Assembly (NCBI GenBank): GCA_024687205.1
Contig: JAILES010000064.1
Coordinates: 1-64,000, forward strand
Source: Lachnospiraceae bacterium
GTDB taxonomy: Bacteria > Bacillota > Clostridia > Lachnospirales > Lachnospiraceae
Length of the DNA: 64,000 nt
Direction of reading: 5' to 3'
In this document: positions 18,192 through 27,448 of the stretch, piece by piece
Layout: the number at the start of each line of letters is the position of its first letter
How positions within the stretch are numbered: position 1 is the first letter of the stretch
Notes under the pieces: generated by a model
Databases searched by the model: none
What the model saw: the letters and a program-made list of their open reading frames with translations, nothing else
What the model was told of the DNA's origin: nothing
Made by a program: the position numbers and the translations under genes

Positions 18192-20116
18192 GATATAATA
18201 TGATCTTTGATTATGCTGCCTTTGCCGTTCTGGCAGTACTGCTCGCATACTATTTCAGAAAGAGAAAAGCAGCGATCAGGGAATACAGACAGTATCATGC
18301 GATGCTGGTAGCATCGATACTTCTGTGCATCACCGATCTGCTGGTGTATTTATATCATCTTAATCCTGTAGCTGAAGAAAGGGTGCTGGAATACCTGGTA
18401 CATGTACTGGATCTGATGTTCCAGTTCTATCTGATCACCGGCTACTGTAATTACATGAACATTGTACTAACGGGGAAAAAGTATAATGAAATAAAGACAA
18501 GGTTTGCCGTATATCTTCCTTTGACAATTGTATATCTGGCTATCATAGTGAGTGCTATTTTATCTTATGGCAAAGCAGTTGATGCCGTGGACTTCAGGGC
18601 CAACACAACCATCATAGTAAGCTTTACGGCTCTGATAATCTATACGGTGATATTTACGGTATATATCATCGTAAAATATGGCAGGACCATGGAAGATAAG
18701 AGCAAGATCGTTCACATGGCAGTTGCCGTGCTCTTCCTTATCTGCATACAGTCACTGCAGATGGTAGACCAGCAGAAGAGGATCATGCCCTTCCTTATGG
18801 CACTGCTGATGACGGATATGTTATATACGGTACACAGATCCAACGAGTTCTTTGACAGTACCGATTCGATGCGCAAGCACGTGATGATGAATCAGGTTGC
18901 GGAAAGCTGCGAAGCAAACATCCCGTATTATTACGTTTTCGTCAAGCTGCATGATTACAAGGTTCTGACCGAATCCATAGGACTGGACAATACGGACTTT
19001 TTCTTAAGACAGGTAAGCGGATATCTGGAATCCTTAAGTAACGATTGTGTAGTATTCAGGGCAGCACCGGATATAATGGCACTGCGTACGGGAATGACAG
19101 ACAAAGAAGTTCTTTCGGATCTGCTTGATGATATCAGGGAAAGGTTCAGGGAACCCTGGAGAAACGGAATGCTGGTGACCATGCTTTCTACCAGTTATGT
19201 TACGGCCATGACACCCGATGAGGTACCTTCAGCAAAAGTCATGAGACAGCTGGTAAATAATATAGCCCGTGATGAACAGGAACTCGACAGCGTAGCCGAT
19301 GCAAAGAAATACATTAAGGATGACAAGGATGCGCAGATGCTCGAGGCCATAAGAAGAGGCTTAAGAGACGGTAATTTCAAGGTATTTTACCAGCCTATCT
19401 ATTCCACCAAAAAGAAAAAGATAGTTGCAGCCGAGGCACTTATCAGACTCTTTGATCCCGAGTACGGTTCCATACCTGCTGAACCCATGATCTCCCTTGC
19501 CGAGAGGGAGGGGTATATACTGCAGATAGGAAGATTTGTATTTGAGCAGGTATGCCGTTTCTACAAGGATAACAAACTGAACGAAATGGGTGTTGAATAT
19601 ATAGAGGTCAATCTGTCGGCAGTACAGTGCATGCAGAAGAGCCTTGCGGAAGAGTTCATGCAGATCATGCATGATAATGATATAGCACCTGACAGCATCA
19701 ATTTTGAGATAACGGAGACTGCGGCAATGATAACCAACGCAGCGGTCACGAAGAATATTTATGATTTCGAACTCCAGGGAGTATCCCTGTCACTGGATGA
19801 TTACGGAACAGGATATTCCAATATTTCATACCTTTATGATATGCCGTTCATGATAATGAAGATAGACAAATCCATCCTTTGGTCCGCAGAAACAAACAAG
19901 AAGGCGGATATCACACTTGAGAATACTTACAGGATGGCCAATAAACTGAATCTTAAGGTAGTGCAGGAAGGCGTTGAGACCGAAGAGCAGATAAAGAAGC
20001 TGTTAAGACTCGGCTGTGATTACTTCCAGGGGTATTATTTCTCCAAGCCCGTAGAGGAAGAAAAGTTTATCGAGTATGTAAAGAATTTTGAAGTGCCGGG
20101 AGTGTGTAACAGCTGA
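18188..20116 (+). CDS. 7-TM cyclic-di-GMP phosphodiesterase (degenerate GGDEF, intact EAL)
   Basis: 642 residues with the same layout as the preceding gene: seven membrane segments in residues ~3-225, a GGDEF-like domain without its motif, and an EAL domain. Here the EAL signature is intact: E-A-L-I-R near 415, the N-L-S region, E-I-T-E, D-D-Y-G-T-G near 536, K-I-D near 558, the V-x-E-G-V-E motif and Q-G-Y-Y-F-S-K-P. It should hydrolyse cyclic di-GMP at the membrane, a signal that usually controls motility and surface polymers. It overlaps the preceding gene by 4 bases and the rhomboid gene by 1. Confidence 0.9.
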   Translation: MRYNMIFDYAAFAVLAVLLAYYFRKRKAAIREYRQYHAMLVASILLCITDLLVYLYHLNPVAEERVLEYLVHVLDLMFQFYLITGYCNYMNIVLTGKKYNEIKTRFAVYLPLTIVYLAIIVSAILSYGKAVDAVDFRANTTIIVSFTALIIYTVIFTVYIIVKYGRTMEDKSKIVHMAVAVLFLICIQSLQMVDQQKRIMPFLMALLMTDMLYTVHRSNEFFDSTDSMRKHVMMNQVAESCEANIPYYYVFVKLHDYKVLTESIGLDNTDFFLRQVSGYLESLSNDCVVFRAAPDIMALRTGMTDKEVLSDLLDDIRERFREPWRNGMLVTMLSTSYVTAMTPDEVPSAKVMRQLVNNIARDEQELDSVADAKKYIKDDKDAQMLEAIRRGLRDGNFKVFYQPIYSTKKKKIVAAEALIRLFDPEYGSIPAEPMISLAEREGYILQIGRFVFEQVCRFYKDNKLNEMGVEYIEVNLSAVQCMQKSLAEEFMQIMHDNDIAPDSINFEITETAAMITNAAVTKNIYDFELQGVSLSLDDYGTGYSNISYLYDMPFMIMKIDKSILWSAETNKKADITLENTYRMANKLNLKVVQEGVETEEQIKKLLRLGCDYFQGYYFSKPVEEEKFIEYVKNFEVPGVCNS

Positions 20117-21279
20117 TGAACAGTATCAACGGATTTTTTAAAGATGAAGGTTACGGCCTGTATGTCTGCTCGTTGGACAGAAGGTATTTTTCTTTTGTAC
20201 AGGAAGAGAATTATGTGGTCAACGTTATCTGTTTTTTTGATGAAAGAAAAGAGACCAGCACACAGGCACAGCTCCAGGGTTTTCTGGATGTCCATAAAGA
20301 ACGTCTGAGCTACGGAAGGGATAAGGATATACATTTCCTGAAGATAATGATGGTAGACCAGATGGGACCCTTTGTCATCAAGCCTTCCGCAGATCCGAGA
20401 GGTGAGCTGTATACAGATGCGGAGGGTGAAGAGGAAGCTGCAAAGGAAGCCGGAAGACGCTGGGTCGGAGACGTATGGTATCTGATCGAAGACGGAGCCG
20501 ATGGTTTCAGGCTTTTCGTGCCGCCCCAGGCAGTGGAAGATTTTTACGGCATAAGAAAAGGGCTTGAAAACTTTGTCAGGGAAAACGGCGTACAGGTATT
20601 GCTGCCGATGCCTGAAACGCAGAATGAAGATTACGACAGATCTCCGGTAAAAGAAAATGCCGACGGATCAAGGAATATAAAAGTAGCGAAAAAAAATAAA
20701 AACGTACCATGGATAACAGTGGGAATGATACTGATCAATCTGCTGATGTTCGCGATGAAAAATCTCGGAGTGTATCAGGCAGAAGATTATTCCCTGACCA
20801 ATGATATACTGAGTGACAGCGGACAGTGGTACAGGTTTTTTACATACATGTTCCTGCACGAAACGGAACTGCATCTGATGAATAACATGCTGATGTTATA
20901 TGCGGCAGGCTCACTGATCGAAGGAATGGTAAACCGCGTATATTTCACGCTGCTGTATTTTATCTCCGGTATAGGCGGAGGCTTCCTGTCGGTGTGGTAT
21001 CACACCAAAGCCGGACAGCCTTATTATTCGCTGGGTGCCAGCGGTGCCGTCTACGGCATAATGGGAGCGATACTTGCGATCATGATACTGACCGGTCTGT
21101 GGAGAGTTAAGTCGGTATTTTTCAGGATCATAATAGTGCTGATGCTTCTGTTTGCAACGGGAGCTGCCGGAGGCAGGATAGATGTGATGGATCATCTCGG
21201 AGGCTTCGTATGCGGGATGATACTCTGTGGCTTATATCTGATGATGGGGAGTAGTACAAAGAAAGGAAAAGTATTATGA
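20116..21279 (+). CDS. Rhomboid-family intramembrane serine protease
   Basis: 387 residues. A soluble N-terminal domain of ~190 residues, not recognised, precedes a rhomboid core with about six membrane helices. The core has W-Y-R-F-F-T-Y-M-F-L-H-E with H-L-M-N-N-M, the catalytic serine in G-A-S-G-A-V-Y-G near residue 306, and the catalytic histidine in D-H-L-G-G-F near 360. Both catalytic residues are present, so activity is expected. Start and stop overlap the neighbours (1 and 4 bases). Possible substrates include membrane proteins of the same operon; this is conjecture. Confidence 0.9.
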   Translation: MNSINGFFKDEGYGLYVCSLDRRYFSFVQEENYVVNVICFFDERKETSTQAQLQGFLDVHKERLSYGRDKDIHFLKIMMVDQMGPFVIKPSADPRGELYTDAEGEEEAAKEAGRRWVGDVWYLIEDGADGFRLFVPPQAVEDFYGIRKGLENFVRENGVQVLLPMPETQNEDYDRSPVKENADGSRNIKVAKKNKNVPWITVGMILINLLMFAMKNLGVYQAEDYSLTNDILSDSGQWYRFFTYMFLHETELHLMNNMLMLYAAGSLIEGMVNRVYFTLLYFISGIGGGFLSVWYHTKAGQPYYSLGASGAVYGIMGAILAIMILTGLWRVKSVFFRIIIVLMLLFATGAAGGRIDVMDHLGGFVCGMILCGLYLMMGSSTKKGKVL

Positions 21280-22265
21280 AGATAAACATATATTACGGGG
21301 GACGCGGACTGATAGGGGATCCTACCCTTTTTGCGGTAAGCAGGATGATGACGGTTTTTGAAGAACTGAATGTCAAAGTGATGAAGTATGATCTCTTTGA
21401 ACAGAAGAACAATATCTCTTCCCTTCCCATGACCATCAAGGATGCGGATGCGATCATACTTGCATCCACGGTGGAATGGCACGGCGTGGGCGGAATGATC
21501 ATGAGTTTTCTCGATGCCTGCTGGCTGTACGGTGACAAGGAAAAGATAAGCAGGACCTATATGGCTCCCGTGGTAATGAGTACCGCATACGGTGAGAAAG
21601 AAGGAGAACTGGAGCTGACCACTGCCTGGCTTTCACTCGGTGGCCTGACCTGTCAGGGACTGTCGGGCTACGTACCCGAGGTATCAACGCTTGAGCAGAA
21701 TGAAGAATATCTGAAGCTGATAGAGAAGTGTGCGGAAAACATTTACAGAAGCGTATCCCAGAGAGCAAAGGCGCTGCCTGTCAGTGCGATGGCTGTCAGC
21801 AGGATCACAAACAAGACAAGGAATACCACTCTGACACAGCAGGAGACGGAACAGCTTTCAGAATATGCTTCCGATGAAAAATATGTTGAGAAGCAGAAAG
21901 CTGATATAAAGGAGCTGGCGGATCTGTTCAAGGGAAGACTTTCCAGCGATCATGATAAGGGAGAGGATCTGCCCGCAAGATTTAAAAAAGCTTTCAAACC
22001 CCAGGCCGGTGCGGATCTTAAATATAAGATAAATATAAGCGAAGCTCCTAAGGCGCTGATACTCAGGGTTGAGGGAAACAAGCTGGAAGCTGCTTACGGA
22101 GAGCTGGTGTATCCCGATGTGGAACTGACACTTGAACGCGCCGTGATAGATGAGATAACGGAAGGACGCAAGACTTTCCAGGGAGGCTTTATGGAAGGCT
22201 CCATAAAGTCCAAAGGAGATTTTAAAAACTTAAGACTCCTGGATACGCTCTTTGCTTTTGCTTAA
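21276..22265 (+). CDS. Flavodoxin-like protein fused to an SCP2-type domain
   Basis: 329 residues. Residues 1-170 resemble a flavodoxin/NADPH-dependent FMN reductase fold (I-N-I-Y-Y-G-G-R-G-L, then A-I-I-L-A-S-T-V-E-W-H-G-V-G-G and V-V-M-S-T-A-Y-G). From ~235 an SCP2 sterol-carrier-like domain is seen: A-R-F-K-K-A-F-K-P then L-I-L-R-V-E-G, Y-P-D-V-E-L-T-L, G-F-M-E-G-S-I-K-S-K-G-D-F. SCP2 domains bind lipids in a hydrophobic tunnel, so the fusion may use flavin chemistry on a lipid-like or hydrophobic ligand. FMN contacts were not verified. The start overlaps the rhomboid gene by 4 bases. Confidence 0.75.
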   Translation: MKINIYYGGRGLIGDPTLFAVSRMMTVFEELNVKVMKYDLFEQKNNISSLPMTIKDADAIILASTVEWHGVGGMIMSFLDACWLYGDKEKISRTYMAPVVMSTAYGEKEGELELTTAWLSLGGLTCQGLSGYVPEVSTLEQNEEYLKLIEKCAENIYRSVSQRAKALPVSAMAVSRITNKTRNTTLTQQETEQLSEYASDEKYVEKQKADIKELADLFKGRLSSDHDKGEDLPARFKKAFKPQAGADLKYKINISEAPKALILRVEGNKLEAAYGELVYPDVELTLERAVIDEITEGRKTFQGGFMEGSIKSKGDFKNLRLLDTLFAFA

Positions 22266-22268
22266 GCC

Positions 22269-23123
22269 ATGTTCGGTTATGTACAGATAAGAAAACCCGA
22301 GTGCAGGATAAAGGACTATGAGAAGTACAAGTCCTATTACTGCGGTCTGTGCAGGGTACTTAACGATCGCTTCGGTACGACCGGACGTGTAACCCTTACT
22401 TATGACATGACCTTTCTCGTGATACTGCTGGACTCGCTATACAGCAGTGATCACAGAACGGAAAGACGCAGATGCGTGATGCATCCCGCAAAGAAGCATA
22501 AAGAGACCAGCTGTGCGGCCAGCGAATATGCGGCTGACATGAACATACTTTTAAGCTATGCGCATTTCGCGGATGACTACAGGGATGAGAAGGATCCGAA
22601 GTCTGCAGCCTGTCTTCGGATATACAGGAAAAGCTTTCTCAGGGTAAGGGACAGATATCCTTACCAGTATAAGGGGATAACAAGGGCTTTAAAAAAGCTT
22701 GATGAGATAGAGAAGAAGGACAGTGAAGGCAGAGAGATAAAGAAAGCTGCAGCTGCTTTCGGAGAGCTGATGACGGTGCTGTTTTCCTATAGGAGAAAAG
22801 CCGAACCATTTCTGCATGATCTACGAGGCCTTGCATATCACCTGGGCTGTTTTATATACATGATGGATGCCTATGATGATATAGAAGACGATATAAAAAA
22901 AGACAGTTACAATCCTCTTAAATCATTGTATAATGGTAAAGATTTTGAGGAGAAGGTCTATGAACTGATGTATGACGAAGCTGCAAAGTGCGCCTGGTAT
23001 TACGAGAAGCTGCCTTGCACGGAGCATAGGGACATACTCGGAAATATAATCTACGCGGGCATCTGGAACAGGTATGACCGCATACAAAAAGAAGGAAGAG
23101 AAAAACATGAAAGATGCATATGA
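22269..23123 (+). CDS. DUF5685 family protein
   Basis: 284 residues with the recognisable DUF5685 N-terminus ([12 protein letters not shown], then Y-Y-C-G-L-C-R-V-L), giving a conserved Cys cluster in the first 32 residues. The rest is helical, with a Lys/Asp-rich centre and [13 protein letters not shown] near 196-208, whose spaced Asp residues recall helical prenyl-synthase-like folds only superficially. The family has no known function but often sits directly before a J-domain gene. Here the J-domain gene begins inside its last codons. Confidence 0.8.
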   Translation: MFGYVQIRKPECRIKDYEKYKSYYCGLCRVLNDRFGTTGRVTLTYDMTFLVILLDSLYSSDHRTERRRCVMHPAKKHKETSCAASEYAADMNILLSYAHFADDYRDEKDPKSAACLRIYRKSFLRVRDRYPYQYKGITRALKKLDEIEKKDSEGREIKKAAAAFGELMTVLFSYRRKAEPFLHDLRGLAYHLGCFIYMMDAYDDIEDDIKKDSYNPLKSLYNGKDFEEKVYELMYDEAAKCAWYYEKLPCTEHRDILGNIIYAGIWNRYDRIQKEGREKHERCI

Positions 23124-23559
23124 GATACTCGGAGTAAGCAGAAATGCCAGTGATGAGGAGATAAAGAACGCATACAGGGAACTGCTGAGAAAGTACCATC
23201 CCGATAATTATGCGGGAACCAATAATCCTCTTGCACCTCTTGCGGAAGAGAAGTTCAAGGAAGTGCAGCAGGCTTATAACGATATAATGAGCGAGAGGCA
23301 GAACAATCCTTTCGGCTACGGCAATACAGGAAGCTACGGAAACACCGGCTCATATAATACCGGCAATACAGGTCAGTATTCGAATCAGGGAGCATATAAC
23401 AATAATTACCGCAACCAGTATGATATGAATTCCGGCTATTACGGACGTCCCGCCAATTACAGGGGACAGTCCTGCGGGACCGGAAATCTTTGCTGCGATC
23501 TGTGGTGTCTTGATACGATGTGTGAATGTGTGGGCGGAGACCTCTGCGCATGCATGTAA
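23107..23559 (+). CDS. J-domain protein with Cys-rich C-terminus
   Basis: 150 residues. Residues 3-70 are a J-domain with the essential H-P-D motif near residue 31 (K-Y-H-P-D-N-Y), which stimulates DnaK ATPase in known proteins. A Gly/Asn/Tyr-rich low-complexity region follows. The last 28 residues contain eight cysteines (L-C-C-D-L-W-C then M-C-E-C and L-C-A-C). There is no DnaJ zinc-finger or peptide-binding domain, so it is not DnaJ itself. I chose ATG 23107 with GAAGGAAGAG just upstream. It overlaps DUF5685 by 17 bases. The Cys tail could bind metal or membrane; this is inferred. Confidence 0.85.
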   Translation: MKDAYEILGVSRNASDEEIKNAYRELLRKYHPDNYAGTNNPLAPLAEEKFKEVQQAYNDIMSERQNNPFGYGNTGSYGNTGSYNTGNTGQYSNQGAYNNNYRNQYDMNSGYYGRPANYRGQSCGTGNLCCDLWCLDTMCECVGGDLCACM

Positions 23560-24110
23560 GCGGACGAGCCATAGCCTTAAGCGGCATGATCACCGCGCTT
23601 GCGGTGGTATGCATCTTCTTAGGCAGCGTACTTGAATTTAACACGGCTTTTCTGCTGGTGCTGGCGGCTTTCCTTATCGGTACCGTAGCAGCGCTGAGCG
23701 GAGTGCCCGCAGCACTCTGCAGTTTTGCGGCAACGGTCATACTGGGCTGCCTGTTAAGCCCGGTAAAACTATATGTGCTCACGTTTTCGCTCTTTGTGCC
23801 TTATGCAGTGGCCTGCGAATATACGGCAAAGAAGAAAGCGGATAAGAAAAGCGCCGCGCTGATAAAAGCTCTTGTATGGTGGATCTGGGCAATTGTCTGC
23901 GGCTTTGTATTTTACCTGATAGCAGGGGCAGCCGGACTTACAGATCTTATGCCCGAGATAATGAAGGATGAGCAGACAGCGGTAAAGCTCGGGATCGTGA
24001 TCCTTGCACTTGCAGTGGTCTGGCTGATCACGGATATCGCGTATTACGCATACAGGAAAGAGATAAACAGAAGAATACTAAATATATTTTACAAGGAAGA
24101 AAGATCATGA
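23550..24110 (+). CDS. Unrecognised integral membrane protein
   Basis: 186 residues with about five to six membrane segments (for example [25 protein letters not shown] and [10 protein letters not shown]). The general look is that of small DUF2232- or ECF-S-like proteins, but no diagnostic motif was identified. I chose ATG 23550 because GGCGGAG lies about 9 bases before it, rather than the first in-frame ATG at 23526. It overlaps the J-domain gene by 10 bases and murG by 4. Confidence 0.7.
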   Translation: MHVSGRAIALSGMITALAVVCIFLGSVLEFNTAFLLVLAAFLIGTVAALSGVPAALCSFAATVILGCLLSPVKLYVLTFSLFVPYAVACEYTAKKKADKKSAALIKALVWWIWAIVCGFVFYLIAGAAGLTDLMPEIMKDEQTAVKLGIVILALAVVWLITDIAYYAYRKEINRRILNIFYKEERS

Positions 24111-25180
24111 AGAAGATTGTATTGACAGGCGGAGGAACCGCGGGACATGTAACACCCAATCTGGCACTGATCCCGCATCTTAAGGAGAGAGGCTTTGACA
24201 TCAGCTATATCGGTTCCTATGAAGGTATAGAAAAGAAACTGATAGAAGAATTTGATATCCCTTACTACGGTGTGGCTACGGGAAAATTCAGAAGGTATTT
24301 CGATCCGAAGAACTTTACGGATCCCTTCCGTGTGATAAAGGGCTACGGCGAGGCAAGAAAATATCTGAAACAGATACAGCCGGATATCATCTTTTCAAAA
24401 GGAGGCTTTGTTTCGGTTCCCGTCATAAGGGCGGCAGCTTCACTGAAGATACCCAGCATCATCCATGAATCCGACCTGACACCCGGACTTGCCAACAAGC
24501 TCTGCATACCCGTCGCAACAAAGGTGTGCTGCAACTTCCCGGAGACCATGCAGTATCTGCCCGAGAAAAAAGCTGTGCTCACCGGTTCACCGATAAGGGA
24601 AGAACTGCTTAAAGGTGATAAAGAAGCTGCTTATGCGCTTACCGGTTTTAACAAGGGAATGCCCGTGATCATGGTGATCGGCGGTTCACAGGGTGCAAGC
24701 GCGATCAACAGAGTCGTAAGGGAAGCCCTGCCCAGACTGTTGAACGATTTCCAGGTGATACATATCTGCGGTAACGACAAGATGGATAACCTGCTGCTCA
24801 ACATGCCCGGATATAAGCAGTTTGAATATGTGAGGACCGAATTAAAAGATCTGTTTGCGATCACCGATCTGGTGATATCAAGGGCCGGAGCCAATGCGAT
24901 CTGCGAACTTTTGGCACTCAGGATACCTAACATACTGGTTCCGCTTCCGCTCGAGATAAGCAGAGGTGATCAGCTCCTGAACGCCCAGTCTTTTGAAGAT
25001 CAGGGATACAGCATGGTGATAAAGGAAGAAAGCCTGGATGAGGATTCGCTGGTTGAAGGTGTACAGCAGCTGTATTTCAACCGCGACAGATATATAGAGA
25101 CCATGTCCGGATCCCACCAGTACAACTCGGTGGACACGATAATAAATCTTATAGAGGAGATATGCGATGAAAAAGGATAA
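24107..25180 (+). CDS. murG: Undecaprenyl-PP-MurNAc-pentapeptide GlcNAc transferase (MurG)
   Basis: 357 residues, normal MurG length, GT28 family. It transfers GlcNAc from UDP-GlcNAc to lipid I, making lipid II at the inner face of the membrane. Motifs: T-G-G-G-T-A-G-H-V-T-P-N in the N-terminal domain, F-S-K-G-G-F-V-S-V-P, G-G-S-Q-G-A-S-A-I-N at the start of the C-terminal domain, and S-R-A-G-A-N-A-I-C-E-L with P-L-P-L-E in the donor site. It stands outside a dcw cell-wall cluster. It overlaps the membrane protein by 4 bases and the HIT gene by 14. Confidence 0.92.
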   Translation: MKKIVLTGGGTAGHVTPNLALIPHLKERGFDISYIGSYEGIEKKLIEEFDIPYYGVATGKFRRYFDPKNFTDPFRVIKGYGEARKYLKQIQPDIIFSKGGFVSVPVIRAAASLKIPSIIHESDLTPGLANKLCIPVATKVCCNFPETMQYLPEKKAVLTGSPIREELLKGDKEAAYALTGFNKGMPVIMVIGGSQGASAINRVVREALPRLLNDFQVIHICGNDKMDNLLLNMPGYKQFEYVRTELKDLFAITDLVISRAGANAICELLALRIPNILVPLPLEISRGDQLLNAQSFEDQGYSMVIKEESLDEDSLVEGVQQLYFNRDRYIETMSGSHQYNSVDTIINLIEEICDEKG

Positions 25181-25574
25181 CTGCATTTTCTGCAAACTTG
25201 CAAACGGTGACATACCTACAAACAAAGTTTATGAAGATGAGGACTTTACCGCAATACTGGACCTCGGTCCCGCAACAAAGGGACATACCCTGATACTGCC
25301 GAAGCAGCATGCGGACTGTCTTTTTGATCTGGATGAGGAAACCGCCGCAAAGCTTACGCCTCTTGCAAAGAAGCTGGGTAAGAAGCTGGTGGATGCTCTG
25401 CATGCCGACGGCATGAACGTTATCCAGAATAACGGTGAGACAGCAGGCCAGACAGTGATGCATTATCATCTGCATCTGATCCCCAGATATAAGAATGACG
25501 GACAGCATCTCTTATGGAAGCCCGGCAAGATGAGCGATGAAGAGGCTAAGGAGATCCTGGATGCCTTGACGTAA
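25167..25574 (+). CDS. HIT family nucleotide hydrolase/transferase
   Basis: 135 residues, a full histidine-triad protein. Features are C-I-F-C-K-L-A-N-G-D-I-P with a Cys pair, K-G-H-T-L-I-L-P-K, and the catalytic triad M-H-Y-H-L-H-L-I-P near residues 91-99. HIT (HinT-like) enzymes hydrolyse nucleoside phosphoramidates or dinucleotides. It overlaps murG by 14 bases and is the last gene of the 11-gene run. A promoter for the next operon begins at its final codons. Confidence 0.92.
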   Translation: MKKDNCIFCKLANGDIPTNKVYEDEDFTAILDLGPATKGHTLILPKQHADCLFDLDEETAAKLTPLAKKLGKKLVDALHADGMNVIQNNGETAGQTVMHYHLHLIPRYKNDGQHLLWKPGKMSDEEAKEILDALT

Positions 25575-25594
25575 GGGCTCCAAGGTGGTAATAT
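25566..25594 (+). promoter_or_regulatory. Promoter of the divIC-like/tilS/hpt/ftsH operon
   Basis: TTGACG (25566-25571), a 17-base spacer and TAATAT (25589-25594), overlapping the end of the HIT gene. Confidence 0.65.
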
Positions 25595-25626
25595 TATGTT
25601 AACTATGTTCGCAGGGAGATAAACTG

Positions 25627-25938
25627 ATGGCGCAGACTGCTGCATTCAGAAAACCTAAAAAGGGCAAACATCCGGGTATGATCCTGGTGCTCCTGGCACT
25701 GGGCGTATTCCTGGCTCTTTTTGCATATAACAGCATCTCCTTAAAGAGGGCCAAGGCGGAACTGGAACCCGAGATAGCCCGTATGGAACAGATGATAGAA
25801 GAAGAAAACGAGCGTACCGTAAAGCTCAAAGAATATGAAACCTATACGCATACGAAGAAGTATGCCGAAGAAGTAGCCAAGGATAAGCTGGGCTACGTTT
25901 ATGACGGAGAGATAGTTTTCCAGCCGGAGGATGATTAA
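25627..25938 (+). CDS. Septum formation initiator, FtsL/DivIC family
   Basis: 103 residues. A short basic cytoplasmic N-terminus is followed by one membrane helix near residues 18-38 (M-I-L-V-L-L-A-L-G-V-F-L). A coiled coil comes next (L-K-R-A-K-A-E-L-E-P-E-I-A-R-M-E-Q), then the DivIC-type end K-L-G-Y-V-Y-D-G-E-I-V-F. DivIC proteins act in the FtsB/FtsL/FtsQ division complex outside the membrane. GGGAGAT precedes the ATG. Its position before tilS, hpt and ftsH matches the conserved Firmicutes order (divIC near tilS). It overlaps tilS by 8 bases. Confidence 0.85.
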   Translation: MAQTAAFRKPKKGKHPGMILVLLALGVFLALFAYNSISLKRAKAELEPEIARMEQMIEEENERTVKLKEYETYTHTKKYAEEVAKDKLGYVYDGEIVFQPEDD

Positions 25939-26905
25939 GGAAAGAGTCAAAAAATATATAGAAGAAGAGCGTTTGTCAGACGGCTCGGAGCATATACTTG
26001 CAGCCGTGTCAGGAGGACCGGATTCCGTATGCATGCTTATGATACTGAAGGAACTTGGCTATGAAACGGAAGTGCTGCATGTACATCATGGATTGAGAGA
26101 GGCTGCCGACCGGGATGAGGAATTTGTAAAGGCACTGAGTGAAAAGCTGGATGTGCCTTTTTTGTGTAGGCATTTTGATGTGAAGCGATATGCGGAAGAA
26201 GAGCGGCTATCCACCGAAGAAGCAGGCAGAAGATTAAGGTATGCCTTCTTTGAAGAAAGAGCAGAAGAGCTGGAAAAGAGCGGTAGGAAAGTAAAGATAG
26301 CAGTGGCCCATAACATGGATGACAATGCCGAAACCGTATTGTTCCAGATGTTTCGAGGCAGCGGTCCCCGGGGGCTGTGCGGCATACCGCCCATGCGTGA
26401 TCGTATCATACGTCCGCTTCTTTGCATTAAGCGAAGTGAGGTGGAGGAATATCTTGCGGCTCACGGCCAGGATTTCAGGACTGACGAAAGTAATGAAGGT
26501 AATGACTATACAAGAAACAGAATAAGACATATAATACTTCCTGCAGCGAACGAGCAGATCAATTCCAGAAGTACCGAACATGTGGCATACAGTGCAGAGA
26601 TGCTGAGGGAAGCGGAAGACTATATCGAGGATGCGCTGAAGGAAGCCTATGCTGCAAACGTAAAGCTGGAAGAAGGCATCGCGCATATTGACAGGGAAGG
26701 TTTTAAAAAGCTGCATCCCTATATACAGAAGAGACTGCTGCTTCTGGTAATGAAGGAAGTGTGCGGATCCGCAAGGGATATCACGGCGGTCCATATAAGA
26801 CTTTTCAGGGAACTCTTTTCAATGGAGACCGGAAAGGTACTGGATATGCCACACAGGATGCTGGCACGCTGCGAACGCAGCGAGATACTGTTGCTCAACA
26901 AATAA
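25931..26905 (+). CDS. tilS: tRNA(Ile)-lysidine synthase TilS
   Basis: 324 residues. It adds lysine to C34 of the CAU tRNA-Ile so that it reads AUA. The PP-loop S-G-G-P-D-S lies near residues 26-31, followed by H-V-H-H-G-L-R and A-H-N-M-D-D-N-A-E-T and, further on, G-L-C-G-I-P-P and T-R-N-R-I-R-H. It is shorter than TilS forms with full C-terminal domains (400 or more residues), so the last C-terminal domain is reduced or absent. It overlaps the divIC-like gene by 8 bases and precedes hpt by 20. Confidence 0.93.
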   Translation: MIKERVKKYIEEERLSDGSEHILAAVSGGPDSVCMLMILKELGYETEVLHVHHGLREAADRDEEFVKALSEKLDVPFLCRHFDVKRYAEEERLSTEEAGRRLRYAFFEERAEELEKSGRKVKIAVAHNMDDNAETVLFQMFRGSGPRGLCGIPPMRDRIIRPLLCIKRSEVEEYLAAHGQDFRTDESNEGNDYTRNRIRHIILPAANEQINSRSTEHVAYSAEMLREAEDYIEDALKEAYAANVKLEEGIAHIDREGFKKLHPYIQKRLLLLVMKEVCGSARDITAVHIRLFRELFSMETGKVLDMPHRMLARCERSEILLLNK

Positions 26906-26925
26906 AGATCTAAAAGGAGGGTGCT

Positions 26926-27444
26926 ATGGATAAGATAAGAGAACTGATAAGTGAAAGACGCGTAAACAAACGTATTAAGGAAATAGGCGCCCAGATAAGT
27001 GAAGAATATGCGGGCAAGGAACTGCATATGATAAGCGTGCTGAAGGGCGGAGCTTTCTTTACCTGCGAACTTGCAAAAAGAATAAGCATACCCGTGACTC
27101 TGGATTTTATGTCGGTATCAAGTTACGGTGATGAGAAAAGTTCCAGCGGTGTGGTAAAGATAGTCAAGGATCTGGACGAAAGTATAGAAGGCCGCCATGT
27201 GATGGTAGTAGAGGATATAGTTGACAGCGGCAGGACGCTGTCATATCTTATGAAGATGTTAAGGGAAAGAAAACCGGAATCCCTGGCCCTGTGTACGCTG
27301 CTGGATAAGCCATCGAGACGTACCCACGAGGTACATGTGGATTATACGGGCTTTGAAGTACCGGATGTTTTTATAGTAGGATACGGTCTGGATTACGCAC
27401 AGAAATACAGGAATCTGCCGTATATCGGAGTAGTGGAGGATTAA
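26926..27444 (+). CDS. hpt: Hypoxanthine phosphoribosyltransferase
   Basis: 172 residues, normal length. It converts hypoxanthine or guanine plus PRPP to IMP or GMP. The PRPP-binding motif V-M-V-V-E-D-I-V-D-S-G-R-T-L is near 92-105, with L-K-G-G-A-F-F near 38 and D-F-M-S-V-S-S-Y-G near 64. AAAGGAGGGTG precedes the ATG. The place between tilS and ftsH is the conserved order in many Firmicutes. Confidence 0.95.
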   Translation: MDKIRELISERRVNKRIKEIGAQISEEYAGKELHMISVLKGGAFFTCELAKRISIPVTLDFMSVSSYGDEKSSSGVVKIVKDLDESIEGRHVMVVEDIVDSGRTLSYLMKMLRERKPESLALCTLLDKPSRRTHEVHVDYTGFEVPDVFIVGYGLDYAQKYRNLPYIGVVED

Positions 27445-27448
27445 AGAT

